In this document: positions 23,016-34,107 of the stretch, piece by piece
How positions within the stretch are numbered: the stretch's first letter is position 1
Layout of the letters: every line of letters starts with the position of its first letter
Program-made: the position numbers and the translations under genes
Origin: Adiantum capillus-veneris
Taxonomy: Eukaryota; Streptophyta; Polypodiopsida; Polypodiales; Pteridaceae
DNA: 64,000 nucleotides
Reading direction: 5' to 3'
Assembly: GCA_014529385.2 (NCBI GenBank)
Contig: CM043962.1
Location: 45,203,598-45,267,597, forward strand
Notes under the pieces: generated by a model
Databases searched by the model: none
What the model was told of the DNA's origin: nothing
The model's input: the letters and a program-made list of their open reading frames with translations, nothing else

Positions 23016-23470
23016 CAGGACCACTACATGACTTAACTAAGAAGAACGTTAAGTATGTGTGGACTGCTAAGGAGAAAAATGCTTTTGATAAGCTCAAAGA
23101 AGAGCTTACCTCCCAACCAGTCCCCATGCTTCTGGATCTCTCAAAGCCATTTGAGGTCTAATGTGTTGCTTGTGGTGATTGCCTTGGAGCAGTTTTGCTT
23201 CAAGAAGGGCATGCCATAGCATATGAGAGCTGAAGGCTCAATATCGAGAACGAGTCTTAGGAATTTATAAGAAAGAGATTTTAGCTTCCCTAGACACATG
23301 GAAGCACTATTTATTGGGGACTCTATTTATTCTACGAACCGACAACCAAAGTCTCAAGTATTTCATGATGCAAACCAAGCTTTTTTACAAACAAATTAGG
23401 TGAGCAAATTATCTTTCGCAATTTCATTTCCATATTGCTCACGTTGCTGGTAAGCACAATCAAGTGGCCG
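23016..23470 (+). pseudogene. Copy A: RNase H domain
   Basis: After a frameshift at about 23010 the frame continues with LHDLTKKNVKYVWTAKEKNA and the RNase H core EVYCVACGDCLGAVLLQEGH (here EV-stop-CV), then AIAYES and the LADALSRR-type end (QVADALSRRRPKVNA at about 23460). Several stops and shifts (23161, 23233, 23260) show it is inactive. Confidence 0.8.
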
Positions 23471-23831
23471 ATGCACTTTCAAGACGACGACCAAAAGTTA
23501 ATGCAGTGTCTATAGCTACTCACAATGATCTATCCTCTATGATAGTTGAGTATGCTACTGACCCTGACTTTAGAGACATAATGCCAGCCCTTGCTTTGGG
23601 GAAGAAAGAATAACCATTCACCTTGCATGATGGTTATCTTCTCCATAGAAATAGGCTATGTGTTACCTATTCCCTTTGTGAGAAAGTTATGTATGAATCC
23701 CATGCTCCTCCCTATGCGGGGCATAGAGGTATTCAACCTACTCCTCAAAGACGTATTTCTATTGGCTTACCATGAAAGTGGACATACAAGAGTATGTTTC
23801 AAAATGCGTAGTATGCCAAAAGACCAAATAT
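23471..23831 (+). pseudogene. Copy A: integrase zinc-binding (HHCC) domain
   Basis: After a linker (IVEYATDPDFRDIM) the frame has the DGYLLHRNRLCV stretch, then ESHAPPYAGHRG with the two His, and, in the next frame, FYWLTMKVDIQEYVSKCVVCQK with the two Cys. The normal next step, the catalytic core, is absent in this orientation because the following 0.7 kb is inverted. Confidence 0.82.
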
Positions 23832-24546
23832 GATATTCTTTGAATGTTAAGGCCCTTCTGTGCTTGTCAGTAGGCAGATTTTTGCCTTTGTTGAGAGATG
23901 GATATAGCCTCCTTAATCTTGTGAAAAGATTCTTGTCGGTCACGGCTATACTCATCGGCTGCGAAGATCTTCCCATGTACTTTGAGTAGCAAGGGACTTT
24001 TAGGTCTTCCCTCAATGATCTCAAAAGGTGCTTTTCCTATAGAAGTTTGTACAGTATTATTGTAAACATATTCTAGAAGAGGTAAGTACTTTTCCCATTG
24101 TGAGCGTTGATCTACTTTGGTAACATAATTCTTGAGTAGATCGAGTATCGTAAGATTGGCAATCTCACTTTGGCCATCCGTTTGTGGGTGGCCAAAGAGA
24201 AATTCAGTTTTGTTTCTAAATTTTCAAAGAGACCTTTCCAAAAATTACTGGTCATTCTAGGATCTCTATCTGACACGATGGATGTTGGTAATCCATGGTG
24301 TTTGAAAATCTGAGATATGAAGAGAGTTGCCATTTGGTGTGCCTTAATAGTCTTCTTGACAGGAATAAAGTGTGCTTGCTTGCTAAACCTGTCAACTATT
24401 GTCCATATTCTCGTATTCCAATGGATATACTTGGGCAATCCAAAGATGAAGTCCATGGATATACTCTCCCATGGTGAATTTGGGATAGGCAATGGCTGGA
24501 GTAATCCAGGTTGCTTCCATGATTGCTTAAGTTTCCTAAGGCTTGA
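23832..24546 (-). pseudogene. Copy A: integrase catalytic core, inverted in place
   Basis: On the minus strand this reads the integrase core: SPWESISMDFIFGLPK (first catalytic Asp), TIVDRFSKQAHFIP, FKHHGLPTSIVSDRDPRMTS (second Asp) and, after a one-base shift, DGQSEIANL (the Glu), then EYVYNNTV and SPLLLKVHGKIFAADEYSRD. It lies between the HHCC domain and the C-terminal domain, which are both on the plus strand and in the normal order. The block has therefore flipped where it stood rather than being inserted from elsewhere. Confidence 0.85.
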
Positions 24547-24960
24547 TTGAGGCAAACCACAGGCAAAAATCCTACGGGCCATCAAAAGTATTATGCTAAG
24601 CTAGCAAAAAATTACTATGGTCCTTTCCAAATTTTGAAGCCTATCAATGATACAGCCTACCAACTCAAGTTGCCCAACCATTGGCTCATACACAATGCTT
24701 TTCATGAGAGCCTACACAAGCCCTACAAAGGAGATCCACCAAGTGAAACAATTATTGAAGACCCTCCTGAAGTTGAAGACCAAGAAGAGGTGCTACAACC
24801 CGAAGCTATTCTTCGGCATGAAGACAAGGTACTACGACGACATGGTAAGATTATTCGATGGTATCTTATTAAGTTCAAAAATTATCATTTTGAAGATGCT
24901 GCAAGGAATACAACTTAAAAATAGTATGAACCTTGTCAATGCTTACAATACTATATTACG
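24547..24960 (+). pseudogene. Copy A: integrase C-terminal and chromodomain-like end
   Basis: The frame LRQTTGKNPTGHQKYYAKLA leads into YYGPFQILKPINDTAYQLKL (the GPF/Y module of Ty3/gypsy integrases) and HNAFHESLHKPYKGDPP. Then comes a chromodomain-like tail (LRRHGKIIRWYLIKFKNYHFEDA), where the usual W(K)G core is decayed. The frame ends near 24918. Copy A2 has the same end at 43070-43396. Confidence 0.82.
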
Positions 24961-25318
24961 CAAATGTACAGTTTTCTTTTAAATGACCCATGCTTTTGTC
25001 TTAAAATACTAGTTCTCTTTTTAATTGTGCACAAATTTAAATAGTATGCATACTTAGAATTATGTTTGTGATGACGACGTCTCTCAAACACCAAGGAGAA
25101 ATTTTCACTCTACTTTGGGATAATAAAATGGACTAAAGAGCAAACATGGTTGCGGTAGCTATATCTCCCAAGCACCAAATGGATTAGTCATCCATCTTGG
25201 AAGGATGTCGTAGGGTAAAAAGGGATCCTCTACCCGCTAAGTAAGATTAACTAATGACTAAGGATTTATCTCTTCTACCTCATAGTCCAGGACGACTATG
25301 ATTTCAAGAGAGAGGTAA
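24961..25318 (+). other. Copy A: 3' non-coding region and polypurine tract
   Basis: Matches 43397-43755 of copy A2. It ends in the purine tract AAGAGAGAGGTAA immediately before the LTR start at 25319, the site for priming plus-strand DNA. Confidence 0.8.
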
Positions 25319-25938
25319 TGTCATAAAATCTAATATCTAACCAACCCAAATGATTTTCTCATATTAAATTGATGATTTAATGTGAGAGAATAAACGAAAA
25401 CAAGGGTTAAGATATAGACATGTGCTTATAGATCTATCTCAACACGGGGCCAATGGTAAAGGGGTCCAAATGAGAGGTGGTCTGTCAAAGAGAAAGGCTA
25501 ATCAATGGAGTATAAAGACCTTAGGGTTAGCTTTATTGAAGACCTCCAATAAGTTAGTGTTAAAAGTCCTTTGACCTTAGGTAAGCTAGGGTTGTGCTTG
25601 AGGTGGGAACCCAACCCAAGCTTAAGGTGCTTGAGGTGCTTGTCGTGTTTGATGACTAAGGTGCTTGAGGTGTGTGATGACTGAGATGCTTGAGGTGCTT
25701 GATGATTGATATGCTTGAGGTTCTTGTCATGCTTCAGATGCTAGGGCTGTACTTGAGGTGAGAACCCAGTCCAAGCTTGAGGGGCTTAAGGGCCAAGTTT
25801 GTGGTGAGAACTAGGCCCAAGGTTGAGGGGCTTGAGGTGGCACAAAAGTCACGCTAATCCCTACAAAGAGGGGGCGAGCCCTACAAGAGGGGGGATGTGA
25901 GAGAACACAAACACACTCACACAAGGCATGCTTGGTAC

Positions 25939-26147
25939 TGACGGGAGCAAAGCGAACCCCGAACCCCGACAGCCTCTAAAACACCGGGGACCGAATGACG
26001 CGCCTCGAGCCTGTCATGGTAAAGCAAACAGGGGCACCACCTAGCTTCAGTGTCTAGGACGCAAACAACACACCACCATAACAAAGTTTTCATCCAAGAG
26101 AGATGGATGCTTGGGAGTAATGATGAAGAGGAAAAGGAATGAGATCA

Positions 26148-26188
<41 letters not shown>

Positions 26189-27508
26189 GAGTGAGGGAGG
26201 GGGTATGGCGGCTTAGTACTTAGGCACCACAAAAGGATGGCGAATCCGCACACCCTTCACACATACACAAGCTCACTCCAAACACAAGATTAGGTGGCGA
26301 TTCCGCACATCTCACATGGGCAAAACATTGCAAGAAAACATACTCACAAAACCTCAAGCTTTATTTAGAGAATAAGGCGATGAAATGGGGAGCATAGGGT
26401 AGGGGAATGAGAAGAGAGAGAGTGGTAGAGCACATGGCGGATAGGTGGGAGTTGATGGCGAAGACTCGCACAAGGGTTATGGCCATCATCCTTCATTTAG
26501 TTGCCCCTCATCTTCCATAGCCAAGGGTGTAGAGGTCATGCTCAAGACAAGCATGGTGATTGCGATGATGGTGATGGTGTGGGTGTATGTGTGTGCACTA
26601 GGCACACACAGTGCATAGTGTGTTCTTTGGTGATGTTGTGTGTGTATTTAGTGTGATGGTGACCCCTCTTTATATAGGGGAGGAGGGGGGAGGAATTCTA
26701 GAATTTAGAAATGAAGAAATCATTATCTACATAGGCCATGTGACTATGGGCCCCACTTGTCTGGCTGTGTGTATATGTGCCAGAACAGCAGTCTCATGAG
26801 AGAGAGACTAAGAGAGAGAGATGGGTTGATGAAAAAAAGTGAGAGGTGACATGGAGAATAAAGTAATTACAAGAGGGGAGAGAGGGGAGTGTGTTCAGAG
26901 GTGAATCTGTGTGCAGATGTGTGTGAACACAAGAAAAATCAGGTAACCACCGGGTAGGGATGGGTCTGTGGGCACTTTTTTTAGTGAAACTGAGTGTGTG
27001 TGAGTGTGGGGGAGGTTATTTAGCTACAAGACAAGAGACATGGCGCCCTTTAGAGAGAGGGGAGGGTATTTGGGTCATGGGATATGATAGGAGAGAGAAA
27101 GAGGGGGTGGGGTATACTATTTTGGAAGATAGGGTAAGTTGCATGTGAGTTAGGGTGCATTATTGGTGAGTTATAATGCATTATTGGTGAGAGGTGGGGT
27201 AGCTTGAGGGGAGATAGAAAGGAGAAAGGAAAAGGGGAAGAGAGAGGGGGTTGACCTTTTGAGTGGAGGAGAGGAAAAGGGACACACGGAGAGGCAATAG
27301 TGAAGAAAAAGGAGGCAAGGTGGGGATGGGCTACCCCGCAGGCATGAGGTGGCCTATTTTACCTTTCTTATATATTTACATAATCATACTTTATTTTTTT
27401 CTTACTTTTTCCAATGCTTTTTATCACTCCCTCCCTAAGAGGGGTTTTCATGGGGTGGGGACGAGAGAAGAGGGGTATGGGAGCTTGGCTTGTGAAAAGC
27501 CCCCATCA
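25939..27508 (+). mobile_element. Element F: probable solo LTR (1.57 kb)
   Basis: The insert starts TGACGGGAGC and ends GCCCCCATCA; these ends are inverted repeats with 8 of 10 bases matching. It is flanked by GTAC on both sides (25935-25938 and 27509-27512). Removing it restores LTR sequence found uninterrupted in copy G. It has a TATA-like TTTATATAG near 26669, a (GA)n tract at 26151-26185 and no ORF with a known domain. TG...CA ends and a mid-element TATA box favour a solo LTR left by LTR-LTR recombination. The 4-bp duplication is slightly short for a plant LTR element, so an unusual TIR transposon is the alternative. Confidence 0.65.
26151..26185. repeat. (GA)n microsatellite
   Basis: About 35 bp of GA within element F. 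Confidence 0.9.
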
Positions 27509-28495
27509 GTACAAAGAAAGTAAAAGGGACACTTGTCAAGTTCCTCCTCATGTTGCCCTCATGGTGTGCCTAAAGCCTATCGGTTGGCCACCAAGGGGTC
27601 CAATAATAATTTGAAAGATTTAATTAATTGTTTTTGAATTTATCAAGTCCTCTCTTTCAAAGGGGAAACGGGGACACTTGTCCCAAGGCTACCCTTGTTA
27701 CTTGATTTACCTCCTGCTTGTGATTGGCTAGGCCTGGAGGGGTCCAATGAAGCATGAGCTACAAGGGGGGGTCGACCAAGGAAGGTAGGGGCTTGCTTAG
27801 GGGGTATACTCATCCACACACACACACACACACACTCTCTCTCATTGTGTGAAGTGCAAAGTGCAAGAGCTCCCTCTCCTTCTCCAAGCAAGTAGAGAGG
27901 TTGAGAGCCTACACCAACACTCTTGGCTATGGAGTGAAAATCCAAACAAGAGCCATGCTTCAATGCTTAAGCTTGCCATCTTCTCCATCTCCATTACTAT
28001 GTTATTATGTATGCTAGCAAGAAGAGTGATGATAAGTGAGGAACTAATTATTTCTCCTATGGAATGTTTCTTCTTCCTCTTCCCTACCCTCATTCCGTGC
28101 TAGCTCTCTCCACCTTCGAAGGTGTTTGAGGTCTTGGGACTGAGGCTTGGGATAGTTAATGCTTTCTTCAAAGTTTATGTTATGCTTTCCATCTTCATTG
28201 CATCACCTAGGTCACAAGGAACACAAAGATTGTATTGTATCTCTCTTGATGGGAGAAATCATAATACAAATGCCTATTGGAGGGGGGACCGGCTCCACAT
28301 AAATCCGGTCCTCAACTGTTGTCATGTTCTCTAAATTCTCTCTTTTGCAAAAGTATTGTTCATGCCAAGTTAACTAAATGCTATGTTTATGTTGCTAACT
28401 TCAATTATGCTCACCCGCTATGCTCACAAAGTAATTTCTCAAAAGTACTCTCTCTAATTTCCGCTACTCTCAAGTTATAGGCCAATTCCATTACA

Positions 28496-28771
28496 CAAAG
28501 TCAGTTGCATCTCCTAGAATTAGTGACCTGGGTCTTGAATATCTGCGCGTGCGCCTACCACCTATAAGTGGTGCGGCCAAGTGGTCCCTCTATCCACACT
28601 ACCATGGTCAACCATTGGGTTTGTTCAAATGCAAAGCAGTAGATGGTGACTTCTTACAGCGCTCAATTGCAAAAAAAGCAAGTGAGAGAGAGTGGGATGG
28701 AGGGAGGCTGAGAGAGAGGGAGAGAGTGAGAGATTGTAATATACGTATAATTACTTGCCTACATCCCACTC

Positions 28772-28845
<74 letters not shown>

Positions 28846-29000
28846 TAGACAGTTGGTAGCTAGCCGAGTTCACAAAATGCACAGCAGCACAAACGTTATC
28901 TCATGAGTTTTTCCTAAACAATGCAAGTGCTAGCACTCAATAAGATATCGCACAAGAGAGGATTAGTTGATGTTTTTTTTGGGAAACTTACCAAAATACC
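28496..29000. other. Flank of copy A with (CT)n tract
   Basis: Non-coding sequence outside the family A element. It holds a purine-rich run (28677-28735) and an uninterrupted (CT)n tract at 28774-28842. No gene signal. Confidence 0.6.
28774..28842. repeat. (CT)n microsatellite
   Basis: A pure CT repeat of about 69 bp. Confidence 0.97.
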
Positions 29001-29431
29001 CCTCTAATTGTGGAAATTCCAAAATACACCTAAAATTTTATTTGAAAATTCCTAAAATACCCTTAATCTATTTTGGTTGGATTGTTCTAATGTTTGTTTC
29101 TTTTTGACAATTGAGCTCCGTTTTAGAGTGATTAGCATGTAATTTTTCATAAATTACTTTGTAAAAAATAGAAATTAACTCTAAAAATAATGAAGCAAAT
29201 TCATCTCCAAAGTGCACATAATAATCAACTCAAATTCTAGTTTTAGCATCTTGTATTTAGTCTTCTTATGAAAACCTACAAAGTTTTTTATCTTTGGAGA
29301 AATTTAATCTCACAACCAAGGGTATTTTGGGAATTTTGAAATTTTTGAAGGGCATTTTGGGCATTTATGACAAAATATTGGGGTACTCTGGGAATTTTTA
29401 GGGTATTTTGGGAATTTCCACAAATTAGAGG
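29001..29431. mobile_element. MITE-like inverted-repeat element (CCTCTAATT ends)
   Basis: The left end reads CCTCTAATTGTGGAAATTCC. The right end, reverse-complemented, reads CCTCTAATTTGTGGAAATTC. Both continue into AAAATACCCTAAAA-type sequence over about 60 bp. The interior is AT-rich with further TTTTGGGAATTTT phrases near the right arm. It is 431 bp long with no ORF. No target duplication could be fixed. Confidence 0.6.
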
Positions 29432-29623
29432 AATAAGAGTTGGGAGAAAGAAGAAGAGGAAGAAATAGAGGAAAAAGAGAAGAGAGAGGGAGTAGCATTG
29501 AAGATGGAGGGAGAGGGAGCAAGGGTGAGAGGCAAAAAGATAGAGAGAATTGTTTTTATAAAAATTCTATTTTTATTTCTTAGATTAGAGTATTTGTGAT
29601 TTACTTTTGAGCTCAAACTAAAG

Positions 29624-30220
29624 GTGGCCAAGAAATTTAATATTGGCGCTTACATTGAGTTCATTTACAGTGGAGAGGCGATTGCATGTTTCGTACCTAC
29701 CATCGGTTACATACCGGTGAGTGGCCTTCTTGAATGGAAGTTGTATGGATCAGGATCTTATTTGATCACTTTGAGGATTTTTGCACGTATAGATGACGAC
29801 CGTATTCAGACTGTGCATTTCAGCTCAAATAAGATAGAGGATGACTTGAAGAATGTTTTGTTGAGCACTTTGAAGCCACACATTGTCGAGAAAATCCTTC
29901 ATCCATTCCGTGATGGGTTGGCCATTAAGTCCGCACTAAACATGCTTTTATTTTGTTTTTGTTATCTAATACTCCTATGTACGGGCTATGTGATTCTAGT
30001 GTGCCAGATTAAAACAAAATGGAATTGTGTGAGTTTGAACAACTTGCTCGACTCACACTTGCAATTGCCAATGATAAAGGCGTGTTTGTGGTTGTCTGTC
30101 AGTCACATGATTATGGCATGGTTCATGAAATCGCTGCTTTTTGATGATCATCATTTTGTGTTTGTAGACTGCTTTGAACACTCTTTGAACACTCATGTCG
30201 GATGTCTAGGGTGCTCTTAG
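29624..30220 (+). CDS. Unassigned ORF, 198 codons (possible gene fragment)
   Basis: I do not recognise this protein. The frame is open from an in-frame TGA upstream through a GTG at 29624 to 30220, and no ATG is well placed. The first 105 codons have balanced composition (MAKKFNIGAYIEFIYSGEAI..., IDDDRIQTVHFSSNKIEDDL, LKPHIVEKILHPFRDGL). After about residue 105 it turns hydrophobic (MLLFCFCYLILLCTGYVILV), which could be a membrane segment or intron sequence read as protein. It follows a MITE and sits among repeats. It may be an exon of a captured or decayed host gene. Confidence 0.25.
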   Translation: MAKKFNIGAYIEFIYSGEAIACFVPTIGYIPVSGLLEWKLYGSGSYLITLRIFARIDDDRIQTVHFSSNKIEDDLKNVLLSTLKPHIVEKILHPFRDGLAIKSALNMLLFCFCYLILLCTGYVILVCQIKTKWNCVSLNNLLDSHLQLPMIKACLWLSVSHMIMAWFMKSLLFDDHHFVFVDCFEHSLNTHVGCLGCS

Positions 30221-30223
30221 TGA

Positions 30224-30520
30224 ATGTCAGCAGATGTTCTCTATGCTCTTCTTCAATATTATGCGCTCAATTGCCATGCTATAGTGATGTCTCTTGATGT
30301 AACGACACAATTTCGGGTGACAGTGGGCTGCGGCATTCACCCAAATGCCATGAAAAGAAGCACAACAATAGAAGTCTTGCTTTACATGCTACTCACCATT
30401 AGATCACTGCTCTTTCATTGCACTAAAGCAGGGTTATATGACCTTGCACTAAGTCATTGTGGAGAATTAGAGAAATTACTATTTAAAAAATTGGAGATGA
30501 AGCATGAAGGGTCTTACTGA
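30224..30520 (+). CDS. Unassigned ORF, 98 codons
   Basis: It begins MSADVLYALLQYYALNCHAI and follows the previous ORF after four bases, in a different frame. No family is recognised. Part of it (about 30280-30345) is repeated in degenerate form at 30655-30718 (phrases TGATGT..CGGCACAATTT and GCGGCATTCACC), outside any long frame, which argues that both are pieces of a non-coding repeat. Confidence 0.15.
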   Translation: MSADVLYALLQYYALNCHAIVMSLDVTTQFRVTVGCGIHPNAMKRSTTIEVLLYMLLTIRSLLFHCTKAGLYDLALSHCGELEKLLFKKLEMKHEGSY

Positions 30521-30721
30521 CACTCATGGAATCAGGAGTCATATAATGCTCTTGCATGTGAAATTTATACACTTGTCTTCATATGTATTGTAGCTTGTGT
30601 GCGAGCACATTGTTAGAAGTGCACATAAGACCTCCACCACCCAGCCATCACTCTATAGTAGTGTCTGTTGATGTGGCGGCACAATTTTGGGTGACATAAT
30701 GCGACATTCACCAGCATTTGG

Positions 30722-30841
30722 TGGAGGGAACTTTTTGCATAAGATTAGGGAATCCATCACAAATTTAATAGAGAGAGCTTTTTCAATAAATTTTCCCAAT
30801 GGTACATTTTCCATAAAAAGCTCCCTCCAAAAGCTCCCTCC
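30722..30841. repeat. Short inverted-repeat element (GGAGGGA ends)
   Basis: GGAGGGAACTTTTTGCAT on the left is mirrored by AAAAGCTCCCTCC on the right, with a second inner copy of each (GAGAGAGCTTTTTCAAT; ATAAAAAGCTCCCTCC). It may be a very small MITE or a foldback. Confidence 0.35.
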
Positions 30842-31541
30842 TTTCCTCTAGTCCAGGGCGGCCAGGTTAGTCCATTTCAATTTTTCTTCATTTTTTAGGC
30901 TTTAACCTTTAAGTTAGTAGGGATTGCCTGTTGTACAAAGAAAAATCCTTTGAAAACACTCATGAGAAGCAAGGCTTCTAACCCATGCCAAGATACTTCC
31001 CATTAACTCAGGATCAAGGGCATTGACACACAATTGTGGGAGTTTGGCAAAGTAGAGATATAAGCTCACATTCTATGTATGACAATGGTGCCGCTGGTTT
31101 CTCAATGGACTCACTCATCTGTGAATCACTTTTGGTATCAGCTCAAACTCTTGAGGCCGTCATTATAGCCAAGGGCTTCTACTTTCTTTTTTTGTGTGGC
31201 ATGCATGGCATGATAGTGAGGTGGAATTCATTCCCCGAAATCATTGTTTACTCTTCTGTTATAACACCAGCTACTCTATCAAGGACACAATAAGATATTG
31301 CATGTTTAAAATTACTTGATTAAATGCCATCATGAAGTCAACTTGATACATTCATGAACACATACAAGGTAGGTGGGTCAAGATATGACTTATGTTTTTG
31401 TTACCTCTTTCTACAAGAGCATTGTACAAGTAGACTATAGTACACTTATAGGATAAGCTATAAGACATGCATAGTATGCACAAAAGCATACACAGGGGGC
31501 ACACATCACAATAGGTTAAGGAAATTTACTCGACCTAGAAT

Positions 31542-31614
<73 letters not shown>

Positions 31615-33296
31615 CTCCTATTTCTTTAAAGGTATAATGCAAAGTTTCTCATTAAGCATTTGCTACATGTTTTGGCTATACATAGTCATGAGCCAAGATT
31701 CTCTGACTCTCAGCAAGAAATTGCTAATGACACCACAAAAAATTCATATTCATTGATCAGTAGACTGAATACTTATTTAAAACTAGCACAAGGATCGAAG
31801 AGCCGCAGGGGCTAAATAGAATGGCTAAGAGCCAGTTGTTTTTAATCCATGGGTGATTGTTCTCAAGATTGAACATATCTACCTAGTGGAGTACCCATTG
31901 ATTTTAATGTAAAAGCAAGAGCCTTGCCCTTAATGGTTTTTTGCATGTTTCTGGTGCATCCATCCAATTAAGTCTTTGATGATCTTAAACTTGTCTAGGC
32001 TTATCTATACCATGGTGTATAGATGCAGTAAAGCATTTTAGATAGCACGATTATTCCTAGAAGAACTAGGAATCCCACTTGAGTGGATCTCTTGTATTCT
32101 CTATAGGAGTGTCTATAGAAGCACCGTTTTTAGGGTAGGATCCAACTTGTGATTACTAAATCATTCAATAAGTGTAGCAAATAGGAATACCCTCATTATC
32201 AAGAAAATAATTCATGGGATGACATGCATAATTTAAGAGAGCCTCCCAATAGGTAATCTCTTGTTGCAAACCCAAGAAAATCTAGTATGACTACTTTCTT
32301 TGGGGTGTTAGGAATCATCCTCTTCTATTAGTGGAGTGGTATTTTTTGGGATATGACCCAAATAATACACAATTACTCCACCATTGTTGAGGGTCATATT
32401 TGATCTTAGTATAGTTGTACTTTCAAGTAAATAATCATGCCATCCACCAAGGGATAGTGGACAAATTCAATTTTCCAAGTTGATTCCAATCAATTTTAGA
32501 TACGGTATATTGTGATGGTCGATGTCAATTAGTAGTAGAAGTAGTTTCCATGCAGAGTCTAACCAAGGTGTTTGACAATGTAGATTCTAACCAAGGGGTT
32601 AGGATTGCAAAGGCAACACCCAAGGTTACAATTGAAATTTCAATAATCTTTCAATTAGTGTCACTAGTCCTTTTGCAGATGGGTCATGTGCATTTGACTA
32701 CGGGTAAGTGAACACTATGTTCAACCACGAGATACACATTTGATTTGGTGTTATAGCATTTTCAAATATGATTTGATTGATTTTTCCAAGTAATATGTAT
32801 AATCTTCAATTATTTCATCCACTTTTCTCTTTAGAGATATGACAAGGTCATGTAGGAGCAAAGAATTTTGGGATGTAATGTCCTAGATAGATTTCTGCAT
32901 TATGTAGTTAAGGACCTACATGGTAGAGTTTTGTTTGGAACATGTTGTCACATGAGGAGAAACATAGTCTAGGAACTCATGGAGCTTGATTTATCCAATG
33001 TGGAGCAAGGATAACGAGGGTCCAACTCACTCATGTCGCAGAGTGTTTAGAATTACCTCCACACACAAGTATATCTCGTACTTGTAGGATATTTGTTTTT
33101 GGACATCCTTATCTGAGACATATTCCACAAGTGGAGAATATGAGTCTTTAGGACTGATGATGGCGCCCATTATTTCAATTATGTGTTGTGACAAAGTCCC
33201 CAGGTGCTGGTCATATACATTTATTAGACCATTTTGAGCGTGCCATATTAGGAACAATTTCAGTGGCCAAAATTTATCGGATATCTAGTAAGTTTA
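30842..33296. other. Region without recognisable genes
   Basis: AT-rich, decayed sequence. Apart from the (CT)n tract at 31543-31611 nothing stands out. Short frames (31036-31293 plus, 33027-33257 minus) have no recognisable motif. Confidence 0.5.
31543..31611. repeat. (CT)n microsatellite
   Basis: A pure CT repeat of about 69 bp. Confidence 0.97.
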
Positions 33297-33509
33297 TCAT
33301 GGCCACCACTTACAATGCTCTATGGGCACAATGATGCCCACTTCTTGAATTTTCACTAGCTCTAGTTTGATAGCTTTTGCATACTTGGGGTTAAGCTTGT
33401 ATCTTGGCTTAGCCCCCTTGATGGGAGGAATAGTGTGGATGCCTAATTTTGGTGGGATTCCTTCCAAATCTTTATAAGACCAAGAAAAAACATCTTTGAA
33501 AGAGTGCAT
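33297..33509 (-). pseudogene. Ty3/gypsy pol fragment: N-terminal edge of RT
   Basis: The minus-strand frame reads FKDVFSWSYKDLEGIPPKLG, then HTIPPIKGAKPRYKLNPKYA and VGIIVPIEHCKWWP, the segment that leads into the reverse transcriptase in plant gypsy polyproteins (DVFAWSYEDLxGI...YRLNPxYA...GxIxPVE). It ends where the RT fingers should begin, and no downstream RT is found. It belongs to a different gypsy lineage from family A, whose equivalent segment is NFLNGFQDVF. Confidence 0.8.
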
Positions 33510-34107
33510 AAAAGAAACTACCTAGTCAAGTAGTGCTAGGTGATCCCACAACCAAGCGGATGAAAGAAAGGTAATAGGCCTCTAGTTAGATCGTGTTTGT
33601 GAATCAACTTTATTGCTCAATTGGAGAAAGAGCTCATACTAATTGAGCTTCTTGTCAGATCAATAGCCTTGAGTTTTCCAAATGTTTCTCTAATCTCCCC
33701 CTTAGAAAGGATCTTGTCTAATAGATTTCACAAATGAGTAGGCACTGTTTTTCCCTGGCATAGGCAATTTATGGCTTGGATTTAGTGATCTCCCCATTCA
33801 TTTGGGGAAGGGTGAGGGTTATCAGGATCTCTAAGGTTGACCTCCTTGACGAGTTCAATAGGGGGCAGTGGCGGATTATCTCAGAAGAGAAAGATGTCTC
33901 CACTTCTTGGAGATTTGAGACATCATGAGTGGGTGTCTCATCAATATTGAAATTATCATATTCTTCTTACAACCATCCTTGTGAAATTGTTTCAAAGGGA
34001 AGTTCCTCACAGAGAGAAGAGTGAAGATGAGTTTTGGACAGTTGCCCAAATCTATAGACTCTTAATATCTCTAGCAAATACCATAACCTAAAGGGTCATG
34101 AGATTTA

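Larger units (their letters stand above)
25319..28495 (+). mobile_element. 3' LTR of copy A, interrupted by element F
   Basis: Begins TGTCATAAAATC and ends CCATTACA. Without F (1570 bp plus one GTAC) it is about 1.6 kb, close to the G LTR. It carries the TTGAGGTGC minisatellite at about 25627-25745, the palindrome CACCTTCGAAGGTG at 28111-28124 and the GGACCGG/CCGGTCC hairpin near 28285. The bases after it (CAAAG) should be duplicated at the left end of A outside the window. Confidence 0.87.
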
